Shown: positions 18,193-27,813, counted from the first letter of the stretch. The stretch: DNA of 64,000 nt from Rhodobacter sp. NTK016B (GCF_017303295.1 NZ_JAFKOK010000008.1:1-64000), one strand, 5' to 3'. Translations and numbers: made by a program. The notes: generated by a model from the letters alone, not told the origin.

Positions 18193-18621
18193 TCAGGGCT
18201 GGCCAATCAGCGTGACCATACGCTTCAAGCGCTCCGAAGCCTTGCCCTTGACCAGCCGCATGGATTGCAGCGCCATGGTCATCATCATCGATTTGGCGGT
18301 GATGTCGGCAGTGGCGTTCACCTGACAGCCATCGTCGGGCAGGTCGTAGAATTCGCAGGTGATGACAATCGTGGCCAGATCCGAGGTGATGTTCAGCACG
18401 ATCGTTTCGTGCGGCACCGTCTCGGTCATCACCGCGCGGAAACTGCGCGGGGCGTCGCGCCAGTGGATCGTGCAATCCCATGCCGGTTGCGGCGGCTCTG
18501 CGATACGCGCGGATTCGATCGACATCCGGCGCAGGACTTCCTCGATCCGTTCGGGCGAGCGGAACTTCGTGAGCACCTTTTCGCGCGAGCGCTTGAAATC
18601 CTTGGTCGCGTTAACCTGCAT
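18193..18621 (-). CDS. SRPBCC-like protein of unknown function
   Basis: A 142-residue protein opening MQVNATKDFKRSREKV, with alternating strands and a C-terminal helix, which resembles the START/SRPBCC fold (a hydrophobic-ligand cup). The pattern of an N-terminal strand, two short helices, many strands and a long last helix fits. I recognise no catalytic residues. The start overlaps the last codons of nudC by 11 bases, so the two genes are translationally linked. It may be a lipid or polyketide-binding protein, or simply uncharacterised. Confidence 0.6.
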   Translation of the reverse strand: MQVNATKDFKRSREKVLTKFRSPERIEEVLRRMSIESARIAEPPQPAWDCTIHWRDAPRSFRAVMTETVPHETIVLNITSDLATIVITCEFYDLPDDGCQVNATADITAKSMMMTMALQSMRLVKGKASERLKRMVTLIGQP

Positions 18622-19615
18622 TCGCTTCACCCTTCTCGTCACGCCCGGCGAACCCGATCTCTCCGGCCAGCCAGCGCGCCATCAATTCCTGTGCGATCGC
18701 CCCGTTGCGAGGCCGGCGGATCACCGGATGCTCGCCGGCCATCGCCTGCGCCAGCTCATCGCGCGTCACCCATATCGCGGCTTCGAGTTCGTGGTCGAGC
18801 ACGATTTCGTCGCTCAAAGCCTCGCCCATGCAGCCCAGCATCAGCGAATTGGGCCACGGCCAAGGCTGCGAGGCCACATAGGCGACGCGCCCGACGCGCA
18901 CGCTGGTTTCCTCGAACACCTCGCGGCGCACGGCCGCTTCCAGCGCCTCGCCCGGCTCGACGAAACCCGCCAGCGCGGAATACATGCCTTCGACCCAGCC
19001 CGGCGAGCGGCCCAGCAGCACGCGCCCGTTGCGCTCGATCATCATGATCACCACCGGATCGGTGCGCGGGAAATGCACCGCGCGGCAGGTCGGACAAACC
19101 CGCTGCCAGCCAGCCTCGGCGCTTTCGCTGCGCGCCCCGCAACGCGAGCAGAATCGGTGCGAGCCATGCCAGTTGAACAGCGCCCGCGCGGTCGAGCCCA
19201 TCGCCGCGTCGACACCGTCCAGCCGCGTCATCAACCCGCGCAGATCGGCGAAGCGGTGATCAGGCGGCAGGTCGGGATGGGTGTATTCTGTGGGATCGAA
19301 AAAGGCGGACATCGCCGCCTCGTCCATTCCGGCCGGAACCCAGGACGACAGATCGGCCGCGAAACGCGCCGTGCCGTCATGCTCGCCCAGAAACAGCCAG
19401 GCCGGATCGGCATCGCCAAGCACGGAATGCGCCGGATCCAGCCAGACAAGGCGGGCCTCGTCGGGATCGGAAATCAGCGGACGGCCCCGCCAGACCGGCA
19501 ACACGCGGGTGGCCGAATCATTCCTTAACGCGGCCTGTTTCTCGGCGTCGCCACGCCACTCAGCCCGCCGGTCATCCCACTCGGACGCAAAGACAATATC
19601 GCGCGGCACCTTCAC
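18611..19615 (-). CDS. nudC: NAD+ diphosphatase / NADH pyrophosphatase
   Basis: A 334-residue NudC. It has a zinc ribbon CSRC...CPTC near 150-170, a Nudix box GFVEPGEALEAAVRREVFEE and the NudC-specific SQPWPWPNSLM array that follows it. NudC hydrolyses NAD(H) to NMN(H) and AMP and in other bacteria removes NAD caps from RNA. The start is taken as a GTG at 19615; a second in-frame GTG two codons later has better spacing from AGGGG and may be the true start. It shares a transcript with the SRPBCC-like gene. Confidence 0.94.
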   Translation of the reverse strand: MKVPRDIVFASEWDDRRAEWRGDAEKQAALRNDSATRVLPVWRGRPLISDPDEARLVWLDPAHSVLGDADPAWLFLGEHDGTARFAADLSSWVPAGMDEAAMSAFFDPTEYTHPDLPPDHRFADLRGLMTRLDGVDAAMGSTARALFNWHGSHRFCSRCGARSESAEAGWQRVCPTCRAVHFPRTDPVVIMMIERNGRVLLGRSPGWVEGMYSALAGFVEPGEALEAAVRREVFEETSVRVGRVAYVASQPWPWPNSLMLGCMGEALSDEIVLDHELEAAIWVTRDELAQAMAGEHPVIRRPRNGAIAQELMARWLAGEIGFAGRDEKGEANAG

Positions 19616-19840
19616 CCCCTGTCGGTTGAGCTCGGTTTAGGCCATTTTCCTGAGTGTTGGAACAGGGTCTTGGCGGGAAGAGGTTGATTTCATGTTGTGT
19701 CTCAACCTGAGGCTGTGGATAATCACCCTTTGCGAGCCCGCCTTTTGCCCAATTTATGCCATCGAGTCCTCGCACCAGTAAAGCAGAGCTCTTAGCGTCG
19801 CGACGGCCTCGTGTTCTCGGCGCGCCAAAGGACCTGAACT

Positions 19841-21772
19841 GTGATTGAAAGAGGCAACGCGTTGCTTAACCCTTTAACCTTCAGTGGATTCACTGCTGGG
19901 CAGCGCGGTGTGCATCTCCGGATCATCGAGACGACCGATCTTCACCTGCACCTGATGCCGTATGATTATTACGCCGACCGGCCCGCCAAGGGCGTGGGTC
20001 TGGCCAATGCCGCGCGGATGATCGAGACCGCGCGCGGCGAGGCGCGCAACACGGTGCTGTTCGACAATGGCGACTTCCTGCAGGGGACCCCGATGGGGGA
20101 TTACGTCGCGCATGAAACCCAGCTGGCCGAGGGCGATCTGCATCCCGTCATCGGCGCGATGAACGCGCTGCGCTATGACGCGATCACGCTGGGCAACCAC
20201 GAATTCAACTACGGCATCGATTTCCTGATGACCACGCTGGCCCGGGCTGAATTTCCGATCGTGTCGTCGAACCTTATCACCCGTAAGGGCGCTTCGCCGC
20301 GCGAAGACCAGACGCTGGTAAGGCCCTATGTGCTGCTCGACCGGGTGCTGCAGGACGAAAACGGCTTCGACCACCCGATCCGCATCGGCATCATCGGCTT
20401 CGCCCCGCCGCAGGTGACGATGTGGGACAGCCAGAACCTTGCCGGTAGGCTCGACGCGCGCGACATCGTCGACAGCGCTCGCGCGTGGATCCCCGAAATG
20501 CGCGAGGCCGGGGCGGATATCGTCGTTGCGCTGGCGCATACCGGGATCGGCGCGGCCCGCCATAGCGACGGGATGGAGAACGCCGCGATACCGCTCGCGC
20601 GGAGCGAAGGCATCGATGCCATCCTGACCGGACACAGCCATCTGCTGTTCCCCTCGCCGGTTTTCGACAAGCTGCCCGATGTCGATGTCGCAACCGGCAC
20701 GATCGCGGGGAAACCGGCGGTGATGGCGGGCTGCTGGGGCGCGCATATCGGCTTGATCGACCTGTTGCTGACCCGCGATGGCGGGACGTGGCGCGTGCTG
20801 GGCACCCGTTCGGAAGCGCGCGCGGTCACGCCCGACAGCGACGCACCGCATGACCCCGATCCGCGCGTGACCGAGGCGGTCTCGTCGCATCACGAACGCA
20901 CCCTGACGGCGATCCGGCGGCCCGTTGGCGAGGCGAAGGAAACGCTGCATTCCTATTTCAGCCATCTCGGCGTCACCGCATCACTGCGGGTCGTGGCCGA
21001 GGCGCAGCGCCGCTATGTCAGCGAGCGGCTGAGCGGCACGCTGCACGAATCCCTGCCGATCCTCTCGGCGGTGGCGCCCTATAAATCCGGCGGGCGCGGC
21101 GGGCCTCAGGGCTATACGATGGTCCCCAAGGGGCCGGTCGCGCTGCGGCATCTGGCCGATCTCTACCCGTTCCCCAATGCCATCGCCGCCCTGCGGCTCA
21201 CCGGCGCGCAGGTGATCGAATGGCTCGAGCGTTCGGCGGCGGCCTTCAACCGGATCCGTCCGGGCAGTCAGGAAACACCGCTGCGCAACAACGACGTACC
21301 GGGTTATAACTTCGAGGTCATCCACCCGCTCGACGTGGTCTATGACCTGTCCCAACCCGCGCGCTACGATCCTGCGGGCGCGCTGATTGACCCCGAGGCC
21401 CGCCGGGTCGTGCAAGCCAGTCTGGACGGCGCGGCGCTGGACCCCGAGGCGCATTACATCCTGTGCACCAACAGCTACCGCGCCGGTGGGGCGGGGGCGT
21501 TCTCGGGCGCAGAGACGGCGAATATCGTGTTGTCCGACGCGCGCGTCACGCGAGATATCCTGTGCGACCATGTCAGCGCACAGGGCGGCCTGTCCGCCGA
21601 ACGGCGAGGGAGCCTGCTGTTCACGGCGCTGGAAGACACCTCGGCGATTTTCGAGACCGGCCCGGAGGCGCGGCACTTCCTGACCGATATCGAAACCTTC
21701 CGCCCGGTCGAACGCGGCCTGACCCGAGGCGGCTTCCTGCGGCTGAAAGTGGACCTGTCGGGCGGGGTGTGA
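19841..21772 (+). CDS. cpdB: 2',3'-cyclic-nucleotide 2'-phosphodiesterase / 3'-nucleotidase-like (CpdB/UshA family)
   Basis: A 643-residue metallophosphoesterase of the 5'-nucleotidase family. The dimetal motifs are TTDLHLHL, FDNGDFLQG, LGNHEFNYG and TGHSHLLFP in the first half; the C-terminal substrate domain shows SGGRGGPQGY and several aromatic positions. It starts at a GTG with AAGGA eight bases before. Family members are normally periplasmic, but no signal peptide is visible at this N-terminus. Either it is cytoplasmic, or the start is misplaced; no upstream in-frame signal sequence was seen. Confidence 0.88.
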   Translation: MIERGNALLNPLTFSGFTAGQRGVHLRIIETTDLHLHLMPYDYYADRPAKGVGLANAARMIETARGEARNTVLFDNGDFLQGTPMGDYVAHETQLAEGDLHPVIGAMNALRYDAITLGNHEFNYGIDFLMTTLARAEFPIVSSNLITRKGASPREDQTLVRPYVLLDRVLQDENGFDHPIRIGIIGFAPPQVTMWDSQNLAGRLDARDIVDSARAWIPEMREAGADIVVALAHTGIGAARHSDGMENAAIPLARSEGIDAILTGHSHLLFPSPVFDKLPDVDVATGTIAGKPAVMAGCWGAHIGLIDLLLTRDGGTWRVLGTRSEARAVTPDSDAPHDPDPRVTEAVSSHHERTLTAIRRPVGEAKETLHSYFSHLGVTASLRVVAEAQRRYVSERLSGTLHESLPILSAVAPYKSGGRGGPQGYTMVPKGPVALRHLADLYPFPNAIAALRLTGAQVIEWLERSAAAFNRIRPGSQETPLRNNDVPGYNFEVIHPLDVVYDLSQPARYDPAGALIDPEARRVVQASLDGAALDPEAHYILCTNSYRAGGAGAFSGAETANIVLSDARVTRDILCDHVSAQGGLSAERRGSLLFTALEDTSAIFETGPEARHFLTDIETFRPVERGLTRGGFLRLKVDLSGGV

Positions 21773-21851
21773 GACGGGCCGCCAGGGTTCCGATGAGGGA
21801 GCCCTATTATTGGGGCATTGGGTCGGGGTCTTGAGTTTATTAGGGTCGAGA

Positions 21852-21877
21852 AAAAGGGCCGCTTGCGCGGCCCTTTT
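21852..21877. terminator. Bidirectional terminator between cpdB and the dehydrogenase gene
   Basis: AAAAGGGCCGC (21852-21862) pairs perfectly with GCGGCCCTTTT (21867-21877) around TTGC. The A and T runs on both sides let it serve both convergent genes. Confidence 0.88.
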
Positions 21878-21888
21878 GGGTCTCGGGA

Positions 21889-21912
21889 TGGTGCGTGAAT
21901 CACGCACCCTAC
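21889..21912. repeat. Intergenic hairpin repeat, family C copy 1
   Basis: GGTGCGTG-AAT-CACGCACC followed by CTACAA. The perfect 8-bp hairpin has no T-run. Related copies are at 47430 and 55833. Confidence 0.65.
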
Positions 21913-21927
21913 AAGGCGCGGCCCTGC

Positions 21928-24429
21928 TCAGCCGTCCTTGCGGATCACGGCGTTGGTGGGGTCGTAGGGGGAGTCCTCGACCACCTCGGCGTCCCATTCC
22001 TTGAGCAGGATCTTCACCTTCAGCTTGGTGCCAACCTCAGCCAGTTCGGGCGAGACATAGCCCATGCCGATCTGCTTGCCGAAGGCCACCGAATACCCGC
22101 CCGAGGTCAGGCGCCCGACCTTCTCGCCGTCTTTCAGCAGCGCCTCTTTCCCCCACGGATCGGTATCGGACGGCCCGTCGATCAGCAGCGTCACGCATTT
22201 GGCGCGGATGCCGGTATCCAGCATCGCCTGCTTGCCGCGGAATTCCTTGGACAGGTCGATGAAGCGGTCGAGCCCGGCCTCGGCAGGGGTCGCGTCGCGG
22301 CCCAGTTCGTTGCCGAAGGCGCGGTAGGACTTTTCCTGACGCAGCCAGTTCTGGGCGCGGGCGCCGACAGGCTTCAGCCCGTGCTTTTCGCCCGCTTTCA
22401 TCAGCAGGTCCCACAGGTAGCGGCCGAATTCGATCGGGAAGTGAAGCTCCCATCCCAATTCGCCGGTATAGGCGACGCGGACGGCGCGGACCGGGCACAT
22501 GCCCAGCTCGATGTCGCGGTACGACAGCCACGGGAAGCGCTTGTTGGACAGCACGGTCTCGGGGTTCGCGTCCTTGACGATCTCGTTCAGGATGGCGCGG
22601 GCATTCGGCCCGGCCAGCGCATAGACGCCCCATTGCGTGGTGATGTCGTGGCAATCGACGTAATCGCCACCCTCGGCGCGGAAATCCTCGATCGATTTCT
22701 TGAGGAAGTCGGCGTCGTAATCGGTCCAGGCGCCAGCCGAGATCAGATAATACTCGTCATCCTTGAGCCGCACGATGGTGTATTCGGTGCGGGTCGTCCC
22801 GGCCTCGGTCAGGGCGTAGGTCAGATTGATGCGACCCACTTTCGGCAGCTTGTTGCAGGTGAAGTGGTCAAGGAAGGCAGTCGCGCCCGGGCCGCGCACG
22901 AGGTGCTTGGTAAAGGCCGACGCATCGATGATGCCGCAGCTCTCGCGCACGGCTTTCGCCTCGGCCTCGGCGTATTGCCACCAGGCGCCACGGCGGAAGC
23001 TGCGCGAGTTGTGGTCGAAATCGGCGGGGGCGTCGACGGGGCCGTAATAGTTCGGGCGTTCCCAGCCATTCACCTGACCCATCTGCGCGCCCAGCGCGAT
23101 CTGGCGGTCATAGGCGGGGGCGGTGCGCAGCGGGCGGCAGGCTTCGCGTTCCTCGTCCGGGTGGTGCAGGATGTAGACGTGCTCGTAGCACTCCTCATTC
23201 TTGCGCGCGGCGTATTCGGTGGTCATCCAGCTGCCGTAGCGCTTGGGGTCAAGGCTGGCCATGTCGATATCGGCCTCGCCATTGACCATCATCTGCGCCA
23301 GGTAATAGCCGGTGCCGCCCGCGGCAGTGATGCCGAAACTGAACCCTTCGGCCAGCCACATGTTGCGCAGGCCGGGCGCGGGGCCAACCAGCGGGTTGCC
23401 ATCAGGGGTGTAGCAGATCGGACCGTTGAAATCGTCCTTCAGGCCGGACTCGGCGCAGGACGGCACACGCTCTGCCATCGCCATGTACTGGTCGGCGATC
23501 CGGTCCAGATCGAGCTGGAACAGGTCGGCGCGGAAGCTGTCGGGCACGCCATATTCGAACCGCGCCGGGGCGCCGCGCTCGTAAATGCCCAAGATCCAGC
23601 CGCCGCGCTCTTCGCGGGCATAGGATTCATTGTCGGCATCGCGCACGACCGGGTGCTCGGGATTGCCGGCCTCGCGCCATTTGACCAGCTCGGGATCCTT
23701 GTCCATGACGATGAAGGTGTGCTCGACCGGGATCGCGGGGATCTTGATGCCCAGAAGCCGCGCAGTGCGCTGCGCGTGGTTGCCCGAGGCGGTGACCACA
23801 TGCTCGGCGGTGATCACGATCTGCTCGTCGCTGGGTACCAGGTTGCCGCCCTGCTCGACCATCTTGGTGCAGGTCACCTCCCAATGGGTGCCGGTCCAGT
23901 GGAAGGCATCGGCCTGCCATTTGCGCTCGATCGCGGCGCCATGCTGGCGCGCGCCCTTGGCCATCGCCTGGGTCACATCGGCGGGGTTAATGTAGCCATC
24001 GGTGCTGTGATAGAGCGCGCCCTTCAGATCCGAGGTCTCGATCAGCGGCCAGCGCTCTTTGATCTGCTCGGGCGTCAGGAATTCATGCGGGACACCCGCC
24101 GTTTCTGCGACCGAGGAATAGAGCATGTATTCGTCCATGCGCTCGTCGGTTTGCGCCATGCGCAGGTTGCCGACGACGGCAAAGCCCGCGTTCAGGCCGG
24201 TTTCAGCTTCCAGACCCTTGTAGAATTCCACCGAGTATTTGTGGATGTGGGTGGTCGCGTAGCTCATGTTGAAGAGCGGGAGCAGACCGGCGGCGTGCCA
24301 GGTCGAGCCCGACGTCAGCTCGTCGCGTTCGACCAGCATCGTGTCCCAGCCGGCCTTGGCGAGGTGATAGGCGATGCCGGTGCCGACCGCACCACCACCG
24401 ACGACAAGGGCTTTCACATGGGTTTTCAT
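21928..24429 (-). CDS. FAD-dependent dehydrogenase fused to GcvT-type aminomethyltransferase (dimethylglycine/sarcosine dehydrogenase-like)
   Basis: An 833-residue fusion. Residues 1 to about 390 form a DAO-type FAD domain: VVGGGAVGTGIAYHLAKAG, then a STWHAAGLLP motif whose histidine is the covalent FAD site in relatives. The second half (from about 450) is folate-binding GcvT-like, with RGPGATAFLDHFTCNKLP, LAGPNARAIL, YTGELGWELHFP and a C-terminal barrel. The family demethylates dimethylglycine or sarcosine, passing the one-carbon unit to tetrahydrofolate. The start at 24429 has GGAG eight bases upstream; an earlier in-frame start lacks a site. The exact substrate is not fixed by sequence. 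Confidence 0.88.
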   Translation of the reverse strand: MKTHVKALVVGGGAVGTGIAYHLAKAGWDTMLVERDELTSGSTWHAAGLLPLFNMSYATTHIHKYSVEFYKGLEAETGLNAGFAVVGNLRMAQTDERMDEYMLYSSVAETAGVPHEFLTPEQIKERWPLIETSDLKGALYHSTDGYINPADVTQAMAKGARQHGAAIERKWQADAFHWTGTHWEVTCTKMVEQGGNLVPSDEQIVITAEHVVTASGNHAQRTARLLGIKIPAIPVEHTFIVMDKDPELVKWREAGNPEHPVVRDADNESYAREERGGWILGIYERGAPARFEYGVPDSFRADLFQLDLDRIADQYMAMAERVPSCAESGLKDDFNGPICYTPDGNPLVGPAPGLRNMWLAEGFSFGITAAGGTGYYLAQMMVNGEADIDMASLDPKRYGSWMTTEYAARKNEECYEHVYILHHPDEEREACRPLRTAPAYDRQIALGAQMGQVNGWERPNYYGPVDAPADFDHNSRSFRRGAWWQYAEAEAKAVRESCGIIDASAFTKHLVRGPGATAFLDHFTCNKLPKVGRINLTYALTEAGTTRTEYTIVRLKDDEYYLISAGAWTDYDADFLKKSIEDFRAEGGDYVDCHDITTQWGVYALAGPNARAILNEIVKDANPETVLSNKRFPWLSYRDIELGMCPVRAVRVAYTGELGWELHFPIEFGRYLWDLLMKAGEKHGLKPVGARAQNWLRQEKSYRAFGNELGRDATPAEAGLDRFIDLSKEFRGKQAMLDTGIRAKCVTLLIDGPSDTDPWGKEALLKDGEKVGRLTSGGYSVAFGKQIGMGYVSPELAEVGTKLKVKILLKEWDAEVVEDSPYDPTNAVIRKDG

Positions 24430-24676
24430 TCCACCGGCTCCGCAAGAGATTTGCCCCGGTTTCGCAGCTATTCGCATCGGGCGGTGAAATGCTGCCGACC
24501 GATGGGCGCGTAAAAACGACGCGCGGTCATGTCGGGGCCCCGATACGGAACTTACGGGGACAGCCGCCAAGGGGCGACATCGGCTTGAAATTCAGGGCCC
24601 TGCGCCACGCTGTGCCGTGCCCACCTGCCCTGCCGTTACGAATCGGCGCGGCTCCCCGGCGTGACCGGGCCGCAAA

Positions 24677-24704
24677 GGGGCGCCACCGTCACCGGAAGCG
24701 CCCC
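24677..24704 (-). terminator. Possible terminator after the EF-hand gene
   Basis: GGGGCGC and GCGCCCC (24677-24683, 24698-24704) form a 7-bp stem. Read on the minus strand it is followed by TTTG. The T-run is short, so this is tentative. Confidence 0.4.
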
Positions 24705-24718
24705 GCGTGGCGTGGATA

Positions 24719-25348
24719 TCAGCGGCCGCGCCCGAAATCCGTGGCATCGACCTGCCCGTCGCCATTGGCATCAAGCTGGGCAAACAGGCGCGGCGTGGCC
24801 TCGGCCCATTCGCGGGCCGTAATCTGCCCGTCGCGGTCGCTGTCGGCAAAGCCCGGCGTCATCGCACCATGGATCATCTGGCCCGGGCTGGTGCCGCGCC
24901 CGCCGGGACCGCGCCCATGACCCTGAGCTTGACCCTGACCCTGCATTTGGCCCTGCCGCTGGCCTTGGCCCTGTCGCTGCCCCTGCCCGCCGCCATGGGC
25001 CTCGCGGTTGGTCTCCTCCTGAGTGGCGATGGTCTGCGCCATATTCGCCTGCTCAGCCCTGTCGATACTTCCGCTGCCGTCAAGGTCGAACATCTCGAAC
25101 AGATCGCCGCGCCGGGTGGCGACATCGTCGAGCGTAACGCGCCCGTCCTCGTTCATGTCCCATTCAAGGATGAAATCGGCCATTTGCGGCGTCCCGCGCC
25201 CCGGGTTCTGGCCCTGCATCTGGGCCTGTCCCGCGCCGCGCCCCTGACCTTGTCCCTGACCCTGTCCCTGCCCATAGCTCTGGGCGAAAACGGCGGTTGC
25301 GGTCAGGGCCAGACCGGCGACGAGGGCGATAGCTGTTGTCCGTTGCAT
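24719..25348 (-). CDS. Secreted EF-hand protein with Gly-Gln-rich linkers
   Basis: A 209-residue protein with a signal peptide (MQRTTAIALVAGLALTATAVFA) and two pairs of EF-hands. The four calcium loops can be read as DMNEDGRVTLDD, DLDGSGSIDRAE, DSDRDGQITARE and DANGDGQVDATD. Low-complexity GQ/GR repeats lie after the signal and between the pairs (near 23-50 and 118-150). In the DNA these are imperfect six-base repeats. It is probably a periplasmic or secreted calcium-binding protein; the partner is unknown. It is divergent from the membrane protein at 25462. Confidence 0.85.
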   Translation of the reverse strand: MQRTTAIALVAGLALTATAVFAQSYGQGQGQGQGQGRGAGQAQMQGQNPGRGTPQMADFILEWDMNEDGRVTLDDVATRRGDLFEMFDLDGSGSIDRAEQANMAQTIATQEETNREAHGGGQGQRQGQGQRQGQMQGQGQAQGHGRGPGGRGTSPGQMIHGAMTPGFADSDRDGQITAREWAEATPRLFAQLDANGDGQVDATDFGRGR

Positions 25349-25461
25349 GGGGGATACCTCACATTCTATGTTTCGAATGTAATACGCGACGGCATCACGC
25401 TTCCGTCGCGGCGCGCCGAGATTTCTTTCGGTCCGCCGCCGAAAGCCGTATTCCTCCGGCC

Positions 25462-25959
25462 ATGCGCCTTGTCCTGATCCCGGTTCTGACCGCCCTCGCC
25501 TGTCTCATGGCCGCGCTCTACGGCGCGCTTCACAACCAGATCAGCTATGCAATCGGGCCGGATTACTTTCACGCCTTCAAGTTCATCCAGTTCCGGATTT
25601 CGCCGGACCTGCCGCCGCGCCTCGGCGCTGCGATTGTCGGGCTGCAGGCAAGCTGGTGGATGGGGCTGGTGGTCGGGCTGCCCATCGCAGCGCTTTGCGC
25701 GCGGGCGCCCACGGGCGGGGCGATGGTGCGGCTGTTCCTCCGCTGTACGGCCATCGTGCTGGCGGTAACGCTGGGTCTGGGACTGGCGAGCCTTCTGGTA
25801 CCCGGCGACCTACTCGACGGACTGGTGCCGATCCCCACCGCCGCCCAAGACCCGCGGGGCTTTGCCCGCGCCGCCCTGATGCATGACACGAGCTATCTCG
25901 CCGGGATCCTCGGCATGATGGCGGGCGGGTTCTACGCCCTGCGCCGCGCCCGGCGCTGA
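25462..25959 (+). CDS. Four-helix membrane protein of unknown function
   Basis: A 165-residue integral membrane protein with about four hydrophobic segments (near 3-22, 62-80, 90-112 and 138-156). The region after the first segment, YAIGPDYFHAFKFIQF, is distinctive and recurs in proteobacterial hypotheticals annotated as signal-peptide or membrane proteins. I start at the ATG at 25462; its ribosome site is weak. It precedes panC by 70 bases on the same strand. I cannot assign a function. Confidence 0.65.
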   Translation: MRLVLIPVLTALACLMAALYGALHNQISYAIGPDYFHAFKFIQFRISPDLPPRLGAAIVGLQASWWMGLVVGLPIAALCARAPTGGAMVRLFLRCTAIVLAVTLGLGLASLLVPGDLLDGLVPIPTAAQDPRGFARAALMHDTSYLAGILGMMAGGFYALRRARR

Positions 25960-26029
25960 GTGCGAGCGACGCGACTTGTTCCCCCTGCGACCGGGCGGTA
26001 TGAGTTGCGCCACGATCACGGGGGGCTCG

Positions 26030-26875
26030 ATGCAGGTCTTTGAGACGAAAAATGCGGTCCGCGAGGCGGTCGCCACATGGCGCGCGGCGGGCGAACGCAT
26101 CGTTCTGGTGCCGACCATGGGCTATCTGCATGCGGGCCACATGGCTCTGGTCGAACGCGCACGGGCCGAAGGCGACCGCGTCATTGCGTCGATCTTCGTC
26201 AATCCCACGCAATTCGGCCCGACCGAAGATCTGGCGACTTACCCGCGCGATCCCGAACGCGATCTTGCGATGCTGCGCGAGGCGGGCGTCGCCGGTGTCT
26301 TCATGCCCGACGTGACCGAGGTCTACGCCCCCGGCGCGCAGACCATCGTCGAGACCACCGAGCTGGCCAAGATCCTGATCGGCAAACTGCGCCCCGGCCA
26401 TTTCCGCGGCGTGGCGACCGTGGTGACGAAGCTCTTCAACATCGTGCAGCCCGATACCGCCTGTTTCGGCGAAAAGGATTACCAGCAGCTCTGCGTGATC
26501 CGGCAGATGGTGCGCGATCTCGACATGCCGGTGCGCATCGTCGGCGTCCCCACGGTGCGCGAAACCGACGGGCTGGCGATGTCCTCGCGCAATGTGCGCC
26601 TGACGCCCGAGGACCGCAGCGCCGCCGTGGTGCTGTCGCAATCCCTGTTCGAGGCCGAGGAAATGGCAAAGACCGGCATCACCGCCTCGCGCCTTCGGGC
26701 CTGGGTCGCGGCCAATATTCAGGCCAATCCGCGCGCCGACCTGCAATCCGCCGATATCCGCGACGCCGAGACGCTCGCCACCATTTCGGGCCCGTTGCAG
26801 CGCCCCGCCGTGATCCTGCTGGCGGTGCGTTTCGGCAAGGTCCTGCTGATCGACCAGCGCGTCGTCACCCCCTAG
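26030..26875 (+). CDS. panC: Pantoate-beta-alanine ligase (pantothenate synthetase)
   Basis: A 281-residue PanC that condenses pantoate and beta-alanine with ATP. The nucleotidyl-transferase marks are PTMGYLHAGHMALV (HxGH) near 23-40, FVNPTQFGPTEDL, and FGEKDYQQL followed by SSRNVRLTPEDR. The start at 26030 is where family homology begins, with a G-rich site in front; in-frame ATGs at 25976 and 26000 are less likely. panB follows 42 bases later, giving the usual panCB pair for pantothenate, the precursor used by CoaBC. Confidence 0.95.
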   Translation: MQVFETKNAVREAVATWRAAGERIVLVPTMGYLHAGHMALVERARAEGDRVIASIFVNPTQFGPTEDLATYPRDPERDLAMLREAGVAGVFMPDVTEVYAPGAQTIVETTELAKILIGKLRPGHFRGVATVVTKLFNIVQPDTACFGEKDYQQLCVIRQMVRDLDMPVRIVGVPTVRETDGLAMSSRNVRLTPEDRSAAVVLSQSLFEAEEMAKTGITASRLRAWVAANIQANPRADLQSADIRDAETLATISGPLQRPAVILLAVRFGKVLLIDQRVVTP

Positions 26876-26917
26876 CCGTCTCGACCCGAGCCGCCACCCC
26901 CGAGGAGGAGAAGCCCC

Positions 26918-27727
26918 ATGTCAGCCCAAGCCCCGATTCGCCGTATCACCGTGCCGCAGATCCGCGCCCGCAAAGGCAGCGAGCCGATCGTGTCGCTGAC
27001 CTCGTATCACGCGCATACCGCGGCCATCGTCGACAAATACGCCGATTTCATTCTGGTGGGTGACAGCCTCGGGATGGTCATGCACGGCATGGAATCGACC
27101 GTGGGCGTGACGCTCGACATGATGATCACCCACGGCAAGGCGGTCGTGCGCGGCACCAAGCGCGCGCTCATCGTTGTCGACATGCCTTTCGGCACCTACG
27201 AGGAAAGCCCTCAGATGGCCTTCCGCAACGCCGCGCGGATCATGTCCGAGACGCAATGCCAGGCGATCAAGCTGGAAGGCGGCGCGCGCATGGCCGAGAC
27301 CATCCGCTACCTCGTGGATCGCGGCATCCCGGTGATGGCGCATGTCGGCCTGACGCCGCAATCGACCAATGTCATGGGCGGCTTCAAGACGCAGGGACGC
27401 GACGAGGCGACCTGGGCCCACCACATCGACGACGCCAAGGCGGTAGCCGAAGCCGGTGCCTTCGCCGTGGTGGTCGAGGGCGTGGTCGAACCCCTCGCCC
27501 GCGAGATCACCGCGCAGGTCGAGATCCCTACCATCGGCATCGGCGCCTCGGCCGATTGCGACGGGCAGATTCTGGTGCTGGAAGACATGCTGGGCCTGAA
27601 CCCGCGCCCGCCGAAATTCGTCAAGGTTTACGGCGCGCTCGGCGGGATGATCGAGCGCGCGGTGTCGGATTATGCCGACGAAGTCAAATCCCGCGCTTTC
27701 CCCTCGGACGATCAAACCTACCGCTGA
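26918..27727 (+). CDS. panB: 3-methyl-2-oxobutanoate hydroxymethyltransferase (ketopantoate hydroxymethyltransferase)
   Basis: A 269-residue PanB that adds a one-carbon unit from methylene-tetrahydrofolate to ketoisovalerate. Metal and substrate residues lie in [41 protein letters not shown] and [28 protein letters not shown] is the late signature. GAGGAGGAG precedes the ATG. It is coupled with panC. Confidence 0.96.
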   Translation: MSAQAPIRRITVPQIRARKGSEPIVSLTSYHAHTAAIVDKYADFILVGDSLGMVMHGMESTVGVTLDMMITHGKAVVRGTKRALIVVDMPFGTYEESPQMAFRNAARIMSETQCQAIKLEGGARMAETIRYLVDRGIPVMAHVGLTPQSTNVMGGFKTQGRDEATWAHHIDDAKAVAEAGAFAVVVEGVVEPLAREITAQVEIPTIGIGASADCDGQILVLEDMLGLNPRPPKFVKVYGALGGMIERAVSDYADEVKSRAFPSDDQTYR

Positions 27728-27765
27728 GACTTGCGCGCCCTGCGGTGGTGCAAACGACGGCGGAG

Positions 27766-27792
27766 GATGAGTATTTGGAGCAAACTGAAAGG
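27766..27792 (+). repeat. Intergenic motif, family B copy 1
   Basis: GATGAGTATTTGGAGCAAAC followed by TGAAAGG. It matches the GAGTATTT...GAATGAAAGG motif also found at 43398, 46033 and 53230 (reverse). It lies 39 bases after the panB stop. Confidence 0.6.
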
Positions 27793-27813
27793 GCTTAACG
27801 AAAGCTTAATGCC

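Noticed and set aside
21895-24513. An 872-codon open frame on the plus strand opposite the FAD/GcvT dehydrogenase
   Set aside because: The minus-strand gene shows full FAD and GcvT motifs; the plus frame is only its complement and has no recognisable domains.
24900-25290. Short tandem repeats that could suggest a CRISPR array
   Set aside because: The units are six bases long, in frame with Gly-Gln codons of the EF-hand protein; there are no unique spacers.
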